The notes beneath the pieces were generated by a model. That model was given only the letters and a program-made list of their open reading frames with translations, was not told the origin of the DNA and did not search any database. DNA of 64,000 bases from Buchnera aphidicola (Cavariella theobaldi) (lineage in GTDB: Bacteria; Pseudomonadota; Gammaproteobacteria; Enterobacterales; Enterobacteriaceae), in NCBI RefSeq assembly GCF_964059165.1, contig NZ_OZ060413.1, positions 310,001-374,000 of the forward strand, given 5' to 3'. Both the position numbers and the translations under genes were made by a program. Numbering within the stretch: position 1 is the stretch's first letter; each line of letters starts with the position of its first letter. This document shows positions 36,508-45,185 of this stretch, piece after piece.

Positions 36508-36809
36508 TGAATAATCATTTATTACCTTTCTATATATCAGACTACAGTTCTCCATGGATCAATACATTAAAATATCGAGATCCAAAAAATAGTGAATTAA
36601 AAACAGCGCAAGAAGTAGAAAGTATTTTTATTCAACTGTTAATAAAAAATATGCGGAATACTTTACCGAATAATAGTTTAGTAGATAATGATCAAAGTCG
36701 TTTCTATACAGATATATATGATCAAAAAATTGCTCAAGCAATGACAAATAAAGGAATGGGCTTGACAAATATTATTTTACAAAATATAAATAAAAAACGA
36801 ACAGAATAA
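36507..36809 (+). CDS. flgJ: Flagellar rod-capping protein FlgJ, N-terminal domain only
   Basis: In E. coli FlgJ (313 aa) an N-terminal rod cap is fused to a C-terminal muramidase that opens the murein for the rod. Here only about 100 aa remain: the cap domain with EVESIFIQLLIKNMRNTLPN and FYTDIYDQKIAQAMTNKGMG. It ends soon after, with no muramidase part; the following sequence is spacer and then flgK. The ATG at 36507 overlaps the flgI stop (TGATG). The frame is also open from a GTG at 36504, but the ATG is the better start. Such short FlgJ forms are known in Buchnera and in other bacteria that use a separate muramidase. Confidence 0.93.
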   Translation: MNNHLLPFYISDYSSPWINTLKYRDPKNSELKTAQEVESIFIQLLIKNMRNTLPNNSLVDNDQSRFYTDIYDQKIAQAMTNKGMGLTNIILQNINKKRTE

Positions 36810-36902
36810 AAAGACCATGCAGTTAAATAATATACTCATTAAAAATAAATAAATTTTTAAAGAGTATTATAAATAGAATATCATATAAAAAAGGAAAAGA
36901 TT

Positions 36903-38546
36903 ATGAGTTCCATTATAACATCAACTCTTTCTGGAATGAATGCAGTACAAGAAAGCATTAATTATACTGCAAACCATATTAAATCTCCTCAATATAATAA
37001 TGAAAACCAAATATCAATAGAAAACAATATTGATCCTCATGATTTAAATCCCGGCGTACAATCTAAACAAGTATATGATGAATATTTAGATTTTCTTAAA
37101 ACAGAAGAACAACAAAATAATACTAAGATTAGCGCGCAAAAAACAAAAATTTCTCAATTAAATAAATTAGAAAATTTATTACGTGAAAAATCTACTTTAT
37201 TTAATAAAACGATTAATGATCTATATAATCAAATAGAACAAGATATAGTAATAAAACATCATACTCATATAAATGATACTATAGAAGATAAGTTAGCGAG
37301 TATTATTGTCGAAATGAGAGACTTTGACAAAAAAATGACTGCTTTAGAGACAGAGACTAAAAACGCTATCCAATCTAACATTAATCAGATAAACGAAATT
37401 CTTAATCAAATTCAAGAAGCAAATGTACAGCTTGCATGTTTTCCTGATGATGTTATGACAAAGAAAAAAAAAATAACACTAGAAAAAAGAGAAAAATTAG
37501 AAATTGCATTACAAACAATTATTGACGCAAGAGTATTAAAAAATAATAAAGAATACAAAATAGCTTTATCTGATGGAAAATATCTTATAAATAATAAAAA
37601 CAAAACTAATCTTATCTCTATTATTTCTCAAAATGATCCTCAGTATATAAGTGTGGCATATCAAAATGAAAATAGCACTAATTCATTAATTGATATAATA
37701 GAACCTGTTATAACTAGCGGTTCTTTAGGTGCATTATTAAAATTTAGCAAAGAAGATTTATATAATACTCGTAACAAAATTGGACAATTATCTTTAAATT
37801 GTCTTGATAGTGTTAATTCGTATCACATGCTTGGATACGACCAAGATGGAGAATTAGGTGAAAAAATTTTCCAATGGGATAATCCAGAAGTAATTTCTAC
37901 GCATGCGAGCGCACCATCTGAATTAGTATCAGCTATGTGGAGTTCTAGTAGTAAAGCAAAATCTAGTGATTATGAAGTGACCTTTAAAGGTGATACATGG
38001 ACAGTAAAAAGATTATTAGATAATCAAGATATTAAACCAACAGAAAAAAAGAAAAAAAATGAATACCCTCTTACCTGTCTTGAATTTGATGGAATAACAT
38101 TAAATATTAAAAGTAGACCGAAAGATGGTGATTTATATGAAATTAGACCATATAACAAAATATTTAATAAATTAAGAATAACAATTAAAAAGAATTCTCC
38201 TTTTGCATTTTCATCAACAAAAGATAAAAATCAATTAAATTATAATAATGCTTTAATAATGAAAAAATTAAATAAAGATTGGTTGGTTAACCAATCTGAA
38301 ACACTTGATGAATCTTATAAAAATTATACTAAATCTGTTGTGCACAAGCGTCATATATTAGAAGAGAATCTGAAATTTAAAGAAAAATTAAAAGATGTTT
38401 TCATTGAAAAGAAAAAATCAATGGCTAATAATATTGAAACAGATTACAAGACTTTAAGTTATCAACAAAAATGTTATATTGCTCATACTAAAGTATTAAA
38501 AATGGCAGAAAAAATTCTGAATGAATTGCTTTCAGTATCTCACTAA
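36903..38546 (+). CDS. flgK: Flagellar hook-filament junction protein FlgK
   Basis: Hook-associated protein 1, which sits between hook and filament in swimming bacteria. It is 547 aa, the E. coli length. The N-terminal half aligns best: SSIITSTLSGMNAVQESINY and SIENNIDPHDLNPGVQ, then a helical, Lys/Gln-rich section with QINEILNQIQEANVQL. The middle region has SGSLGALLKFSKEDLYNTR and LGYDQDGELGEKIF. The C-terminal helix expected to match FlgE and FlgG is much degraded. It is 93 bp after flgJ and followed by a strong terminator. The usual partner flgL does not follow. Confidence 0.92.
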   Translation: MSSIITSTLSGMNAVQESINYTANHIKSPQYNNENQISIENNIDPHDLNPGVQSKQVYDEYLDFLKTEEQQNNTKISAQKTKISQLNKLENLLREKSTLFNKTINDLYNQIEQDIVIKHHTHINDTIEDKLASIIVEMRDFDKKMTALETETKNAIQSNINQINEILNQIQEANVQLACFPDDVMTKKKKITLEKREKLEIALQTIIDARVLKNNKEYKIALSDGKYLINNKNKTNLISIISQNDPQYISVAYQNENSTNSLIDIIEPVITSGSLGALLKFSKEDLYNTRNKIGQLSLNCLDSVNSYHMLGYDQDGELGEKIFQWDNPEVISTHASAPSELVSAMWSSSSKAKSSDYEVTFKGDTWTVKRLLDNQDIKPTEKKKKNEYPLTCLEFDGITLNIKSRPKDGDLYEIRPYNKIFNKLRITIKKNSPFAFSSTKDKNQLNYNNALIMKKLNKDWLVNQSETLDESYKNYTKSVVHKRHILEENLKFKEKLKDVFIEKKKSMANNIETDYKTLSYQQKCYIAHTKVLKMAEKILNELLSVSH

Positions 38547-38571
38547 TTATTAATAATTAATTTTATCTTTA

Positions 38572-38612
38572 AAAAAATAAAAACTTACTCAAAAAGTAAG
38601 TTTTTATTTTTT
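38572..38612. terminator. Strong bidirectional terminator flgK/rne
   Basis: An 18-bp perfect stem (38572-38589 with 38595-38612, core AAAACTTACT) with a 5-base loop CAAAA carries an A run on one side and a T run on the other. This is the classical bidirectional intrinsic terminator form. It stands between the convergent ends of flgK and rne. It is the clearest terminator in the window. Confidence 0.78.
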
Positions 38613-38637
38613 CACAATATAAAATATTAATATTGAT

Positions 38638-41409
38638 TTATTTTATTTTTTTAATAGGGGAATAAGAATGATTTTTTGTATTATAAGCTTTTGAAAAAAT
38701 TTTTATTTTACGATAAGGTTTAGTAATCAATAATTTAGAATGCATGATAGATTTGTTTTTGCTATATGCAACTGCATTGGAAACCTTGGTTACAGGTGCG
38801 CTAGCTTGTTGAATCTGATTTTTTTCTTTAATTGATGTATCAAAAAAAAATCTTCTTTTTTCTATATAACGTTTATTTTTTTCTTCTGTTGTAATGAATT
38901 TCTTATTATGTAAATAATATTTTTTTATATTACTTTCTATAAAATGATTTTTATGAACATTGATATAATCTTTATATTTTTTAATTTGAGAAAAATGATA
39001 AGAAAAAAAAATTCTCTGATATAACATGATAAAAAAAATATTATTTTTTATAAACAATTTGTCATTTATAAGGATTGATTGAGATTTTAGTTTTTTTGGA
39101 TTAATAGTAATACTATTGCTTATTTTTCGATTTAACATGATCAATAAATTATTATTATAACTTGTATTCAAAGATAGTTCTTTTAACAACCGTTTAGTGA
39201 TAACAGTGATTGATGAACAAATAATATCACTATTCTTATATCCGTATTGTGGAGTGCCGATACGAAAAAAATTAGATTTTTGATCAATTCTGGAACAAGG
39301 TATAAAACTATGAAAATCAACTGTATCATTAAGATAAAATTTTTCTCTACTATTTTGATACTCAAACAATAAATAATTTTTTAATTTTATATTTTTTATA
39401 TAATATTGATTAAAAATATTTTTTTTTATTGGTTTTCTTAGAAATATTTGATATTTTTCCTTTATTTTCTTTATTTGAAAAAAAATATAATTTTTTTTAA
39501 TGTTTAGATATATATCGTATAAAAAATGATATCGCATCTTTTTTCTATATATATTATTGTTTATGTTTTTATCATTTAATACCATTGTCGAAATATTAAA
39601 ATTTTTACTGTAGATACTATCTGGTAATAATATTTTTTTTTTATTAAAAAAAATATTTTTTATTAAAAAAAAATTTTTTACCCAAGATACTATTTTTCTA
39701 ATAGTAACTTTATAGTATGATAAATATCTAAAGATTGTTAAAAAATAATTATCATGTATAAAACCATGTTCTTTTTGAATAGTAATATCTTCGTAATTAT
39801 TATTTTTTGTGTGAAAATTATTTATTAAACAATTTTCTTTATTTTTTTTCTCTAAAAAATCTTTTTTTATATAAGAAGTAATATTATTATTTCGACACTG
39901 AACTCGATCGTAACTCATAGACCTGGTCATCTCTCCTTTTTTGGTTCTAAAAACAGAATAATGAGGAGTTTTCATATTTTTATTAGGAATAATAATAGTT
40001 TTTCCACCAGATTGTCGTTTTTCAATTGCATACACTTCATTTCTTTTTTCATTAAGCAAATAACAAGCTATTTCTATAGGAACAATAGCATGTACTTCGT
40101 ATGTGTTGTTTTTTAAAGCTTCTTCTTCAATTAATCTTAAGATTGATAAAGACAATGATTCATTGTCTCTAATTGCACCAGTACCCTGACATCTAGGACA
40201 AATATGATGACTAGATTCTCCTAAAGAAGAACTTAATCTTTGTCTTGACATTTCCAATAAACCGAATTGAGAAATTTTTCCCACTTGAACACGAGCCCGG
40301 TCTTCACGAACAACTTCACGTAATCTATCTTCAATAGTTTTTTGATGATTAATAGGACTCATATCTATAAAATCAATTACAATCAATCCCCCCAAATCAC
40401 GTAATCTTAATTGTCGAGAAATCTCATACACTGCTTCAAGATTAGTGTTAAAAGCGGTAGATTCAATATCTGCACCTTTCTTAGAGCGAGAGGAATTAAT
40501 ATCAATAGCTGTTAAAGCTTCAGTACTATCAACAATAATTGATCCTCCTGATGGAAGTCTAACTTTTCTTTGATAAGCAGAATGAATTTGTGATTCAATT
40601 TGATAATAACTAAAAAGAGGAACTGATCCTGTATATAATTTTATTTTCTTTAAAAATTCTACACGACCCAGAACAATCATATGTTCATGAGCAAGATTCA
40701 ATATCTTTACATTGTCTATCAAAATTTCACCAATATCTTTTCGTAAATAATCTCTAAACGCACGAAAAATAATATTACTTTCTTGATATATTAAAGAGGG
40801 TGCTATTTTTTTTTTTGCAATTTTTTTTATAGTATTCCACTTATTTAATAAAATGGATAGATCTAATTGTAAAGATTTAACCGATTGTCCAAGGCTAGAT
40901 GTTCGTATAATCACTCCCATACTTTTTGGTATATTTAAAGACAAAAGCGCCTCTTTTAACATAAATCTATCATTACCTTCAATTCTTCTAGAAACACCAT
41001 ATAAATTTAAATTATTAGGCAGTAATACTAAATAACTACCAGCTAAACTAATAAAAGTTGTTAAAGCAGCTCCTTTTCTACCTCTTTCTTCTTTATCTAT
41101 TTGTATAATAATTTCTTGTCCTTCTTTTAAGAATTTTGTTATATTAAAATCTTTAGGAGGTACTGTATCTACAAAAAAGCATTCTTTACAAATATCTTTA
41201 AATGGTAAAAAACCGTTTTTTTCTGCTCCATAATCTACAAATACTGCCTCTAAACTAAGTTCAATACGAGTAATTTTTCCTTTATAAATATTAGATTTTT
41301 TTTGTTTAAATCCAGAACTTTCTATATTCAGATCATATAAACGCTGACCATCAACTAAAGCAACACGCAACTCTTCTTCCTGAGTTGCATTAATTAACAT
41401 TCTTTTCAT
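38638..41409 (-). CDS. rne: Ribonuclease E
   Basis: Endonuclease that starts mRNA decay and processes rRNA and tRNA precursors; the E. coli protein (1061 aa) also scaffolds the degradosome. Here 923 aa. Residues 1 to about 510 are the conserved catalytic half: S1 domain region (KGKITRIELSLEAVFVDYGA), 5'-sensor, the DNase I-like part with AIDINS and LIVIDFIDM, the zinc-link CPRCQGTG, and the small domain. From about residue 520 on the sequence is Lys/Asn/Ile/Phe-rich without clear similarity, except the last ~60 residues (QASAPVTKVSNAVAYS), which look more constrained. The start MKRMLINATQ matches E. coli. It diverges from rluC across 383 bp. Confidence 0.96.
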   Translation of the reverse strand: MKRMLINATQEEELRVALVDGQRLYDLNIESSGFKQKKSNIYKGKITRIELSLEAVFVDYGAEKNGFLPFKDICKECFFVDTVPPKDFNITKFLKEGQEIIIQIDKEERGRKGAALTTFISLAGSYLVLLPNNLNLYGVSRRIEGNDRFMLKEALLSLNIPKSMGVIIRTSSLGQSVKSLQLDLSILLNKWNTIKKIAKKKIAPSLIYQESNIIFRAFRDYLRKDIGEILIDNVKILNLAHEHMIVLGRVEFLKKIKLYTGSVPLFSYYQIESQIHSAYQRKVRLPSGGSIIVDSTEALTAIDINSSRSKKGADIESTAFNTNLEAVYEISRQLRLRDLGGLIVIDFIDMSPINHQKTIEDRLREVVREDRARVQVGKISQFGLLEMSRQRLSSSLGESSHHICPRCQGTGAIRDNESLSLSILRLIEEEALKNNTYEVHAIVPIEIACYLLNEKRNEVYAIEKRQSGGKTIIIPNKNMKTPHYSVFRTKKGEMTRSMSYDRVQCRNNNITSYIKKDFLEKKNKENCLINNFHTKNNNYEDITIQKEHGFIHDNYFLTIFRYLSYYKVTIRKIVSWVKNFFLIKNIFFNKKKILLPDSIYSKNFNISTMVLNDKNINNNIYRKKMRYHFLYDIYLNIKKNYIFFQIKKIKEKYQIFLRKPIKKNIFNQYYIKNIKLKNYLLFEYQNSREKFYLNDTVDFHSFIPCSRIDQKSNFFRIGTPQYGYKNSDIICSSITVITKRLLKELSLNTSYNNNLLIMLNRKISNSITINPKKLKSQSILINDKLFIKNNIFFIMLYQRIFFSYHFSQIKKYKDYINVHKNHFIESNIKKYYLHNKKFITTEEKNKRYIEKRRFFFDTSIKEKNQIQQASAPVTKVSNAVAYSKNKSIMHSKLLITKPYRKIKIFSKAYNTKNHSYSPIKKIK

Positions 41410-41792
41410 TATAACATTTTCTCTCTTATTTTTATAAATAAGTTAATATATTAATAAACATATAAACTGTTAAAAATTATTATTATTTTATTTAAAATAT
41501 GTATAAAAATAAGTGTTTTTATAAAAAACGTTGTCACATAAAATATATAATATAATTTATATATAAAATAAAAAAATAATAATCTGAATATTCTGTAAAT
41601 AAAATGAAATTAAAAAATGTATTTAATATACAAATTTATTTAATAATCTCGATGATTTCAAACAAAAAAATATCTGAACCTGGTATAATTCTAAAAATAT
41701 TTAATATAATATAATTATTCATATATTTATATTTATAATTATATTATAATTAAAAAAATTAAAAAAATTGCTTCAATAAAGAGATTTTTTTA
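41410..41792. other. Divergent region rne/rluC (rne leader)
   Basis: A 383-base AT-rich region with no coding frame, which should contain both promoters. The rne gene of E. coli has a long 5' untranslated region through which RNase E controls its own mRNA. Here a small stem (41425-41431 with 41436-41442) lies immediately upstream of the rne ribosome binding region on the minus strand, but I cannot match the E. coli leader hairpins. The rluC side has long AT repeats near 41700-41770. Confidence 0.4.
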
Positions 41793-42740
41793 ATGAAAAA
41801 TAAAATATTACCTATATCCCATATATATATTAATGAGGATATGATAAATCAACGCATAGATAATTTTTTAATAAAAAAATATAAAAACATACCCAAAAGT
41901 GTTATTTATCGTATTATAAGAACAGGTCAAGTACGCATAAATAAAAGAAGAATAAAACAATATTATAAATTAAATATTGGAGATAAATTAAGAATTCCAC
42001 CTATACTCATAGAAAAACAAAAACAAAATTTTATTAATAAGAATTCATTTCCAGATTTATCAAAGAATATTATATATGAAGATAATTATTTATTAATTAT
42101 TAATAAACCATCTGGTATAGCTGTTCATGGAGGTAGCGGTCTTAATTTTGGTGTCATAGAATATTTTAGATATATACGTCCATTAAATGGTTTTTTAGAA
42201 TTAGTTCATAGAATTGATCGTGACACATCAGGCATTCTTATATTATCTAAAAAAAGAATATCACTGTGTCATTTACATAAACAATTCAGAGAAAAAAAAA
42301 TAAAAAAAGAATATATAGCATTAGTACATGGAAAATGGCCTTTAGATATAAAAAAAATTTCTGCACCTTTGCTTAAAATTCAGTCTATCAATCATCCTAA
42401 AAAAGTCGTTATTCACAAAAATGGAAAATATTCAGAGACATACTTTAATATAAAGAGGAGATATTGTGCAACAACTTTAATGCATATAATACCCAAAACT
42501 GGTCGTACACATCAAATTCGCGCACATGCTTTACATGCAGGACACCCTATAGTATTTGATAACCGTTATGGTAAAAATAATTTAGATATCAATATAAAAA
42601 AAATAACAAATATAAACAGATTATTGCTACATTCTTTTAAAATGTTCTTTATACATCCTAGTGATGGTAAAAAAATGCACATAATCGCACCATTAGATGC
42701 TCAATTCGAAAAATTTTTAAATATTCTTCCAGAATTTTAA
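41793..42740 (+). CDS. rluC: 23S rRNA pseudouridine synthase RluC
   Basis: Makes pseudouridines 955, 2504 and 2580 in 23S rRNA. It is 315 aa (E. coli 319). An N-terminal S4 RNA-binding domain (residues ~17-80, with RIDNFLIKKY and GQVRINKRR) precedes the RluA-type catalytic domain, in which HRIDRDTSG places the catalytic aspartate at 142. KTGRTHQIRAHALHAGHPIV near the C-terminus is also typical. A GAGA ribosome binding site precedes the ATG. Neighbouring rne and rluC diverge, as in E. coli, and rpmF follows 150 bp downstream. Confidence 0.96.
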   Translation: MKNKILPISHIYINEDMINQRIDNFLIKKYKNIPKSVIYRIIRTGQVRINKRRIKQYYKLNIGDKLRIPPILIEKQKQNFINKNSFPDLSKNIIYEDNYLLIINKPSGIAVHGGSGLNFGVIEYFRYIRPLNGFLELVHRIDRDTSGILILSKKRISLCHLHKQFREKKIKKEYIALVHGKWPLDIKKISAPLLKIQSINHPKKVVIHKNGKYSETYFNIKRRYCATTLMHIIPKTGRTHQIRAHALHAGHPIVFDNRYGKNNLDINIKKITNINRLLLHSFKMFFIHPSDGKKMHIIAPLDAQFEKFLNILPEF

Positions 42741-42890
42741 AAAGATTAATATATATTAATTATTGTAAAACACTGAATATTTAATAAATATTGTATTCAT
42801 ATGAGTATTAAAATCTTGATATCCTATTGTCAGTATTGATATATAAAATATATTATATATTTATTTAATAATAAAAAAGAGAGTTTTGAT

Positions 42891-43055
42891 ATGGCAGTAC
42901 AAAAAAATAAACCAACTCGTTCTAAAAGAGGTAAAAGACGTTCTCATGATTTTTTATCATTACCTACTTTATCTGTAGATAAAAATTCAGGAGAAACACA
43001 TATTCGTCATCATATTACTAAAAATGGATATTATAGAGGAAAAAAAGTTATTTAA
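42891..43055 (+). CDS. rpmF: 50S ribosomal protein L32
   Basis: Small ribosomal protein of the large subunit, 54 aa (E. coli 57). It begins [20 protein letters not shown], the conserved basic start of L32, followed by a segment [16 protein letters not shown] and ending with [15 protein letters not shown]. It lacks the zinc cysteines, as in E. coli. The ATG at 42891 has a GAGAG ribosome binding site (42880-42884). It is followed at once by a hairpin. In E. coli rpmF is followed by plsX and fabH; here the next gene is fabD after 162 bp. Confidence 0.97.
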   Translation: MAVQKNKPTRSKRGKRRSHDFLSLPTLSVDKNSGETHIRHHITKNGYYRGKKVI

Positions 43056-43058
43056 AAA

Positions 43059-43083
43059 AATGGCACTTTTAAAACGTGCCATT
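43059..43083 (+). terminator. Hairpin after rpmF
   Basis: AATGGCAC at 43059-43066 pairs with GTGCCATT at 43076-43083, with a 9-base loop, three bases after the rpmF stop. The stem is GC-rich for this genome. No clean T run follows, but two more inverted repeats do (43098-43116 and 43123-43137). Confidence 0.5.
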
Positions 43084-43097
43084 AATATATTATTAAT

Positions 43098-43137
43098 GAT
43101 CTATATTATATAGATCTCAATATCAATATAATATTGA
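43098..43137. repeat. Two further inverted repeats in the rpmF/fabD spacer
   Basis: GATCTATA at 43098-43105 pairs with TATAGATC at 43109-43116 (3-base loop), and TCAATAT at 43123-43129 with ATATTGA at 43131-43137 forms a near-perfect palindrome. With the hairpin at 43059-43083 there are three inverted repeats in a row in the 162-bp spacer ahead of fabD. The second is palindromic enough to be a protein-binding site, but no regulator is suggested by sequence. Confidence 0.35.
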
Positions 43138-43217
43138 ATATCAATATCGACATTATCTTCATAAAAAATAAAAAAATTTTACATGATATATTTTATTAAG
43201 TAATTAGGATGATTATC

Positions 43218-44158
43218 ATGACTTTTTTTGCAATGTTATTTCCAGGACAAGGTGCTCAATATATAGGAATGTTGTCTTCTTTTTTCGATAAACATTATAT
43301 TTTTAAAAATACTTTTGATGAAGCCTCTCATCATGTCGGGATAGACGTTTTAAAATTAGCTAAAGAAGGTCCTAAAAGAACAATTAATACTAGCAAATAT
43401 ACACAAGTGATCATACTAACTGCATCAGTATCAATATATAGATATTGGCAACAAAAAAATGGAAAATCACCGATTTTTATGTCTGGACATAGTCTTGGTG
43501 AATACTCTGCATTAGTATGTTCAGATGTACTCAAATTTTCTGATGCAGTTAAAATTGTATTTTTGCGCGGTGAATTAATGCAAAAATCTACAATTCATCG
43601 ACCAACAGCAATGTATGCAATTAATGGTTTAGAAAAAAAAAAGTTAAAAATATATGTTCTATTTTTTCAAATAATAATATAGTATCTTTATCTAGTATTA
43701 ATTCAACCACTCAAATAGTTATATCAGGTGATAAAATAGCTGTACAAAAAGCTAGTATATTCTGTAAAAAACAAGGCGCAAAATCTATACACAATTTGAA
43801 TATCAACATTCCTGCACATTGTCAATTAATGAGGCCTATTAGTGAAAAGCTAAGAATAATATTAGATAAAATTACCATTAATCCACCAATAATACCAATC
43901 ATTAATAATGTTGATGTAAAATCTGAAACATCAAAAAAAAATATTATAGATGCATTAATTCGACAACTGTATAACCCAGTAAGATGGAAAGAAATAATTG
44001 ATTGTATGCTATCAAAAAATATTTTTTACATGCTGGAAATAGGACCTAACAAAATATTAACTAATATAAACAAAAAAAATAAAAAGATTACCACATTAAG
44101 TACAAATAATTTTAAAAATTTTTTAATATCTTTTAAAAAAATTAACAAAAGACTATAA
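43218..44158 (+). CDS. fabD: Malonyl-CoA:ACP transacylase FabD, frameshifted at a poly(A) run
   Basis: Transfers malonyl groups from CoA to acyl carrier protein in fatty acid synthesis. The start ATG 43218 has AGGA eight bases upstream and gives MTFFAMLFPGQGAQ; an ATG at 43209 is in frame but badly placed. The active-site serine is S92 in GHSLGEYS. After IN-GLEKKK the frame shifts at a run of ten A (43633-43642) and closes 14 codons later. In the +1 frame, the rest continues with IVSLSSINSTTQIVISGDK, IPAHCQLM (catalytic histidine region), VVNNVD-like IINNVDVKSET and RQLYNPVRW to the stop overlapping fabG. With eleven A the protein is 313 aa (E. coli 309). Both halves are well conserved, so a working product is likely. 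Confidence 0.88.
43633..43642 (+). other. Poly(A)10 frameshift tract in fabD
   Basis: Ten consecutive A residues on the coding strand. One additional A in the transcript joins the N-terminal frame to the downstream FabD frame, which is open to 44158. The same number of A and the same direction of correction are found in flgA. Confidence 0.85.
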
Positions 44159-44892
44159 TGAATACTCGAAAAAAAACTGCACTAGTGACTGGTGCTACTC
44201 GTGGAATAGGAAAAGCGATAGCTGAAAGATTCGTTGAAAAAGGCATTTACGTAATAGGTACTGCAACCAGCTTATCTGGAGTAAAAAAAATTAATAATTA
44301 TTTAAAAAACTATGGTTTTGGTATTATTTTAAATTTACGAGATACCAATTCTATTACTAAAACAATCAAAAACATTTATTGTCAAAAATATATTATTGAT
44401 ATACTTATCAATAATGCAGGTGTGAAAAAAGATAATTTATTAATAAAAATGACTGAAGCAGAATGGGAAGATGTAATTAAAATTAATCTTATTTCCATAT
44501 TTTATCTATCTAAACTTATCGTCAATTCTATGATAAAAAAAAGAGCGGGGAGAATAATAACTATTAGCTCCGTCATTGGTTATATGGGTAATAAAGGGCA
44601 AATTAACTATAGCTCTTCTAAATCAGGGCTTATAGGATTTAATAAATCATTAGCTTTAGAAGTAGCTTCCAAAGGTATTACTGTAAATATTGTTGCGCCT
44701 GGTTTTATTCAGACAGATATGACTCAAACATTAAATCCCAATCAATATAAATGCCATTTATCTAATATTCCTATGAAAAGATTAGGCACAGTTGAAGAAA
44801 TAGCAGAGGCTGTAGTATTTTTATCTTCTAAAAAATCTTCATATATCACTGGCCATACATTACATGTAAATGGCGGTATGTATATGATGTAA
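44158..44892 (+). CDS. fabG: 3-oxoacyl-[acyl-carrier-protein] reductase
   Basis: NADPH-dependent reductase of the fatty acid elongation cycle, a short-chain dehydrogenase. It is 244 aa, the E. coli length. The coenzyme motif TGATRGIG starts at residue 11, NNAG lies near 85, and the catalytic triad is S138, Y151 and K155 (in INYSSSKSG), all at the same positions as in E. coli. The ATG overlaps the fabD stop codon (TAATG), which implies translational coupling and hence that ribosomes are expected to reach the end of the fabD frame. acpP follows after 47 bp. Confidence 0.97.
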   Translation: MNTRKKTALVTGATRGIGKAIAERFVEKGIYVIGTATSLSGVKKINNYLKNYGFGIILNLRDTNSITKTIKNIYCQKYIIDILINNAGVKKDNLLIKMTEAEWEDVIKINLISIFYLSKLIVNSMIKKRAGRIITISSVIGYMGNKGQINYSSSKSGLIGFNKSLALEVASKGITVNIVAPGFIQTDMTQTLNPNQYKCHLSNIPMKRLGTVEEIAEAVVFLSSKKSSYITGHTLHVNGGMYMM

Positions 44893-44939
44893 ATCATATA
44901 GTACTTTTAAAAACAATTATCTTTTAAAATGGAATAAAA

Positions 44940-45185
44940 ATGAATAATATTAACAATAAAATAAAAAATATTATTGCTGAAAAATTAGATATTAAAAAAG
45001 AAAAAATCTATGATCATTTATCTTTTGAAAGTGATATGAATGCAGATTCTCTCGATAAAGTAGAACTTATTATGGCTTTTGAAGATGAATTCAATTTAGA
45101 AATTACGGATGAAGACGCTCAAAAAATTAATACTGTACAAGAATCAATCGATTATATAAAAAAAAATGTTCTGATTAAAAAATAA
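44940..45185 (+). CDS. acpP: Acyl carrier protein
   Basis: Small acidic carrier of growing acyl chains, with a phosphopantetheine arm on serine. It is 81 aa (E. coli 78). The attachment motif DSLD is at residues 36-39 with the serine at 37, followed by KVELIMAFEDEFNLEITDEDAQKI, the conserved helix II-III region. Three to four extra residues stand at the N-terminus (MNNINNKIKN) compared with E. coli. It follows fabG in the usual order; fabF, pabC and mltG, which come next in E. coli, are missing and tmk follows directly. Confidence 0.97.
   Translation: MNNINNKIKNIIAEKLDIKKEKIYDHLSFESDMNADSLDKVELIMAFEDEFNLEITDEDAQKINTVQESIDYIKKNVLIKK

Noticed and set aside
38041-38060. A-rich stretch in flgK as a third slippage site
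   Set aside because: The frame is intact through it and the A run is interrupted by G residues, so no correction is needed.
41700-41775. AT repeats before rluC as a replication or recombination site
   Set aside because: Simple AT-rich sequence is common in all spacers here; no DnaA box, dif-like or other specific motif was seen.
43796-44158. A separate 120-aa gene between fabD and fabG
   Set aside because: It is the C-terminal part of FabD after the poly(A) frameshift; the frame is open further upstream and continues the FabD sequence.
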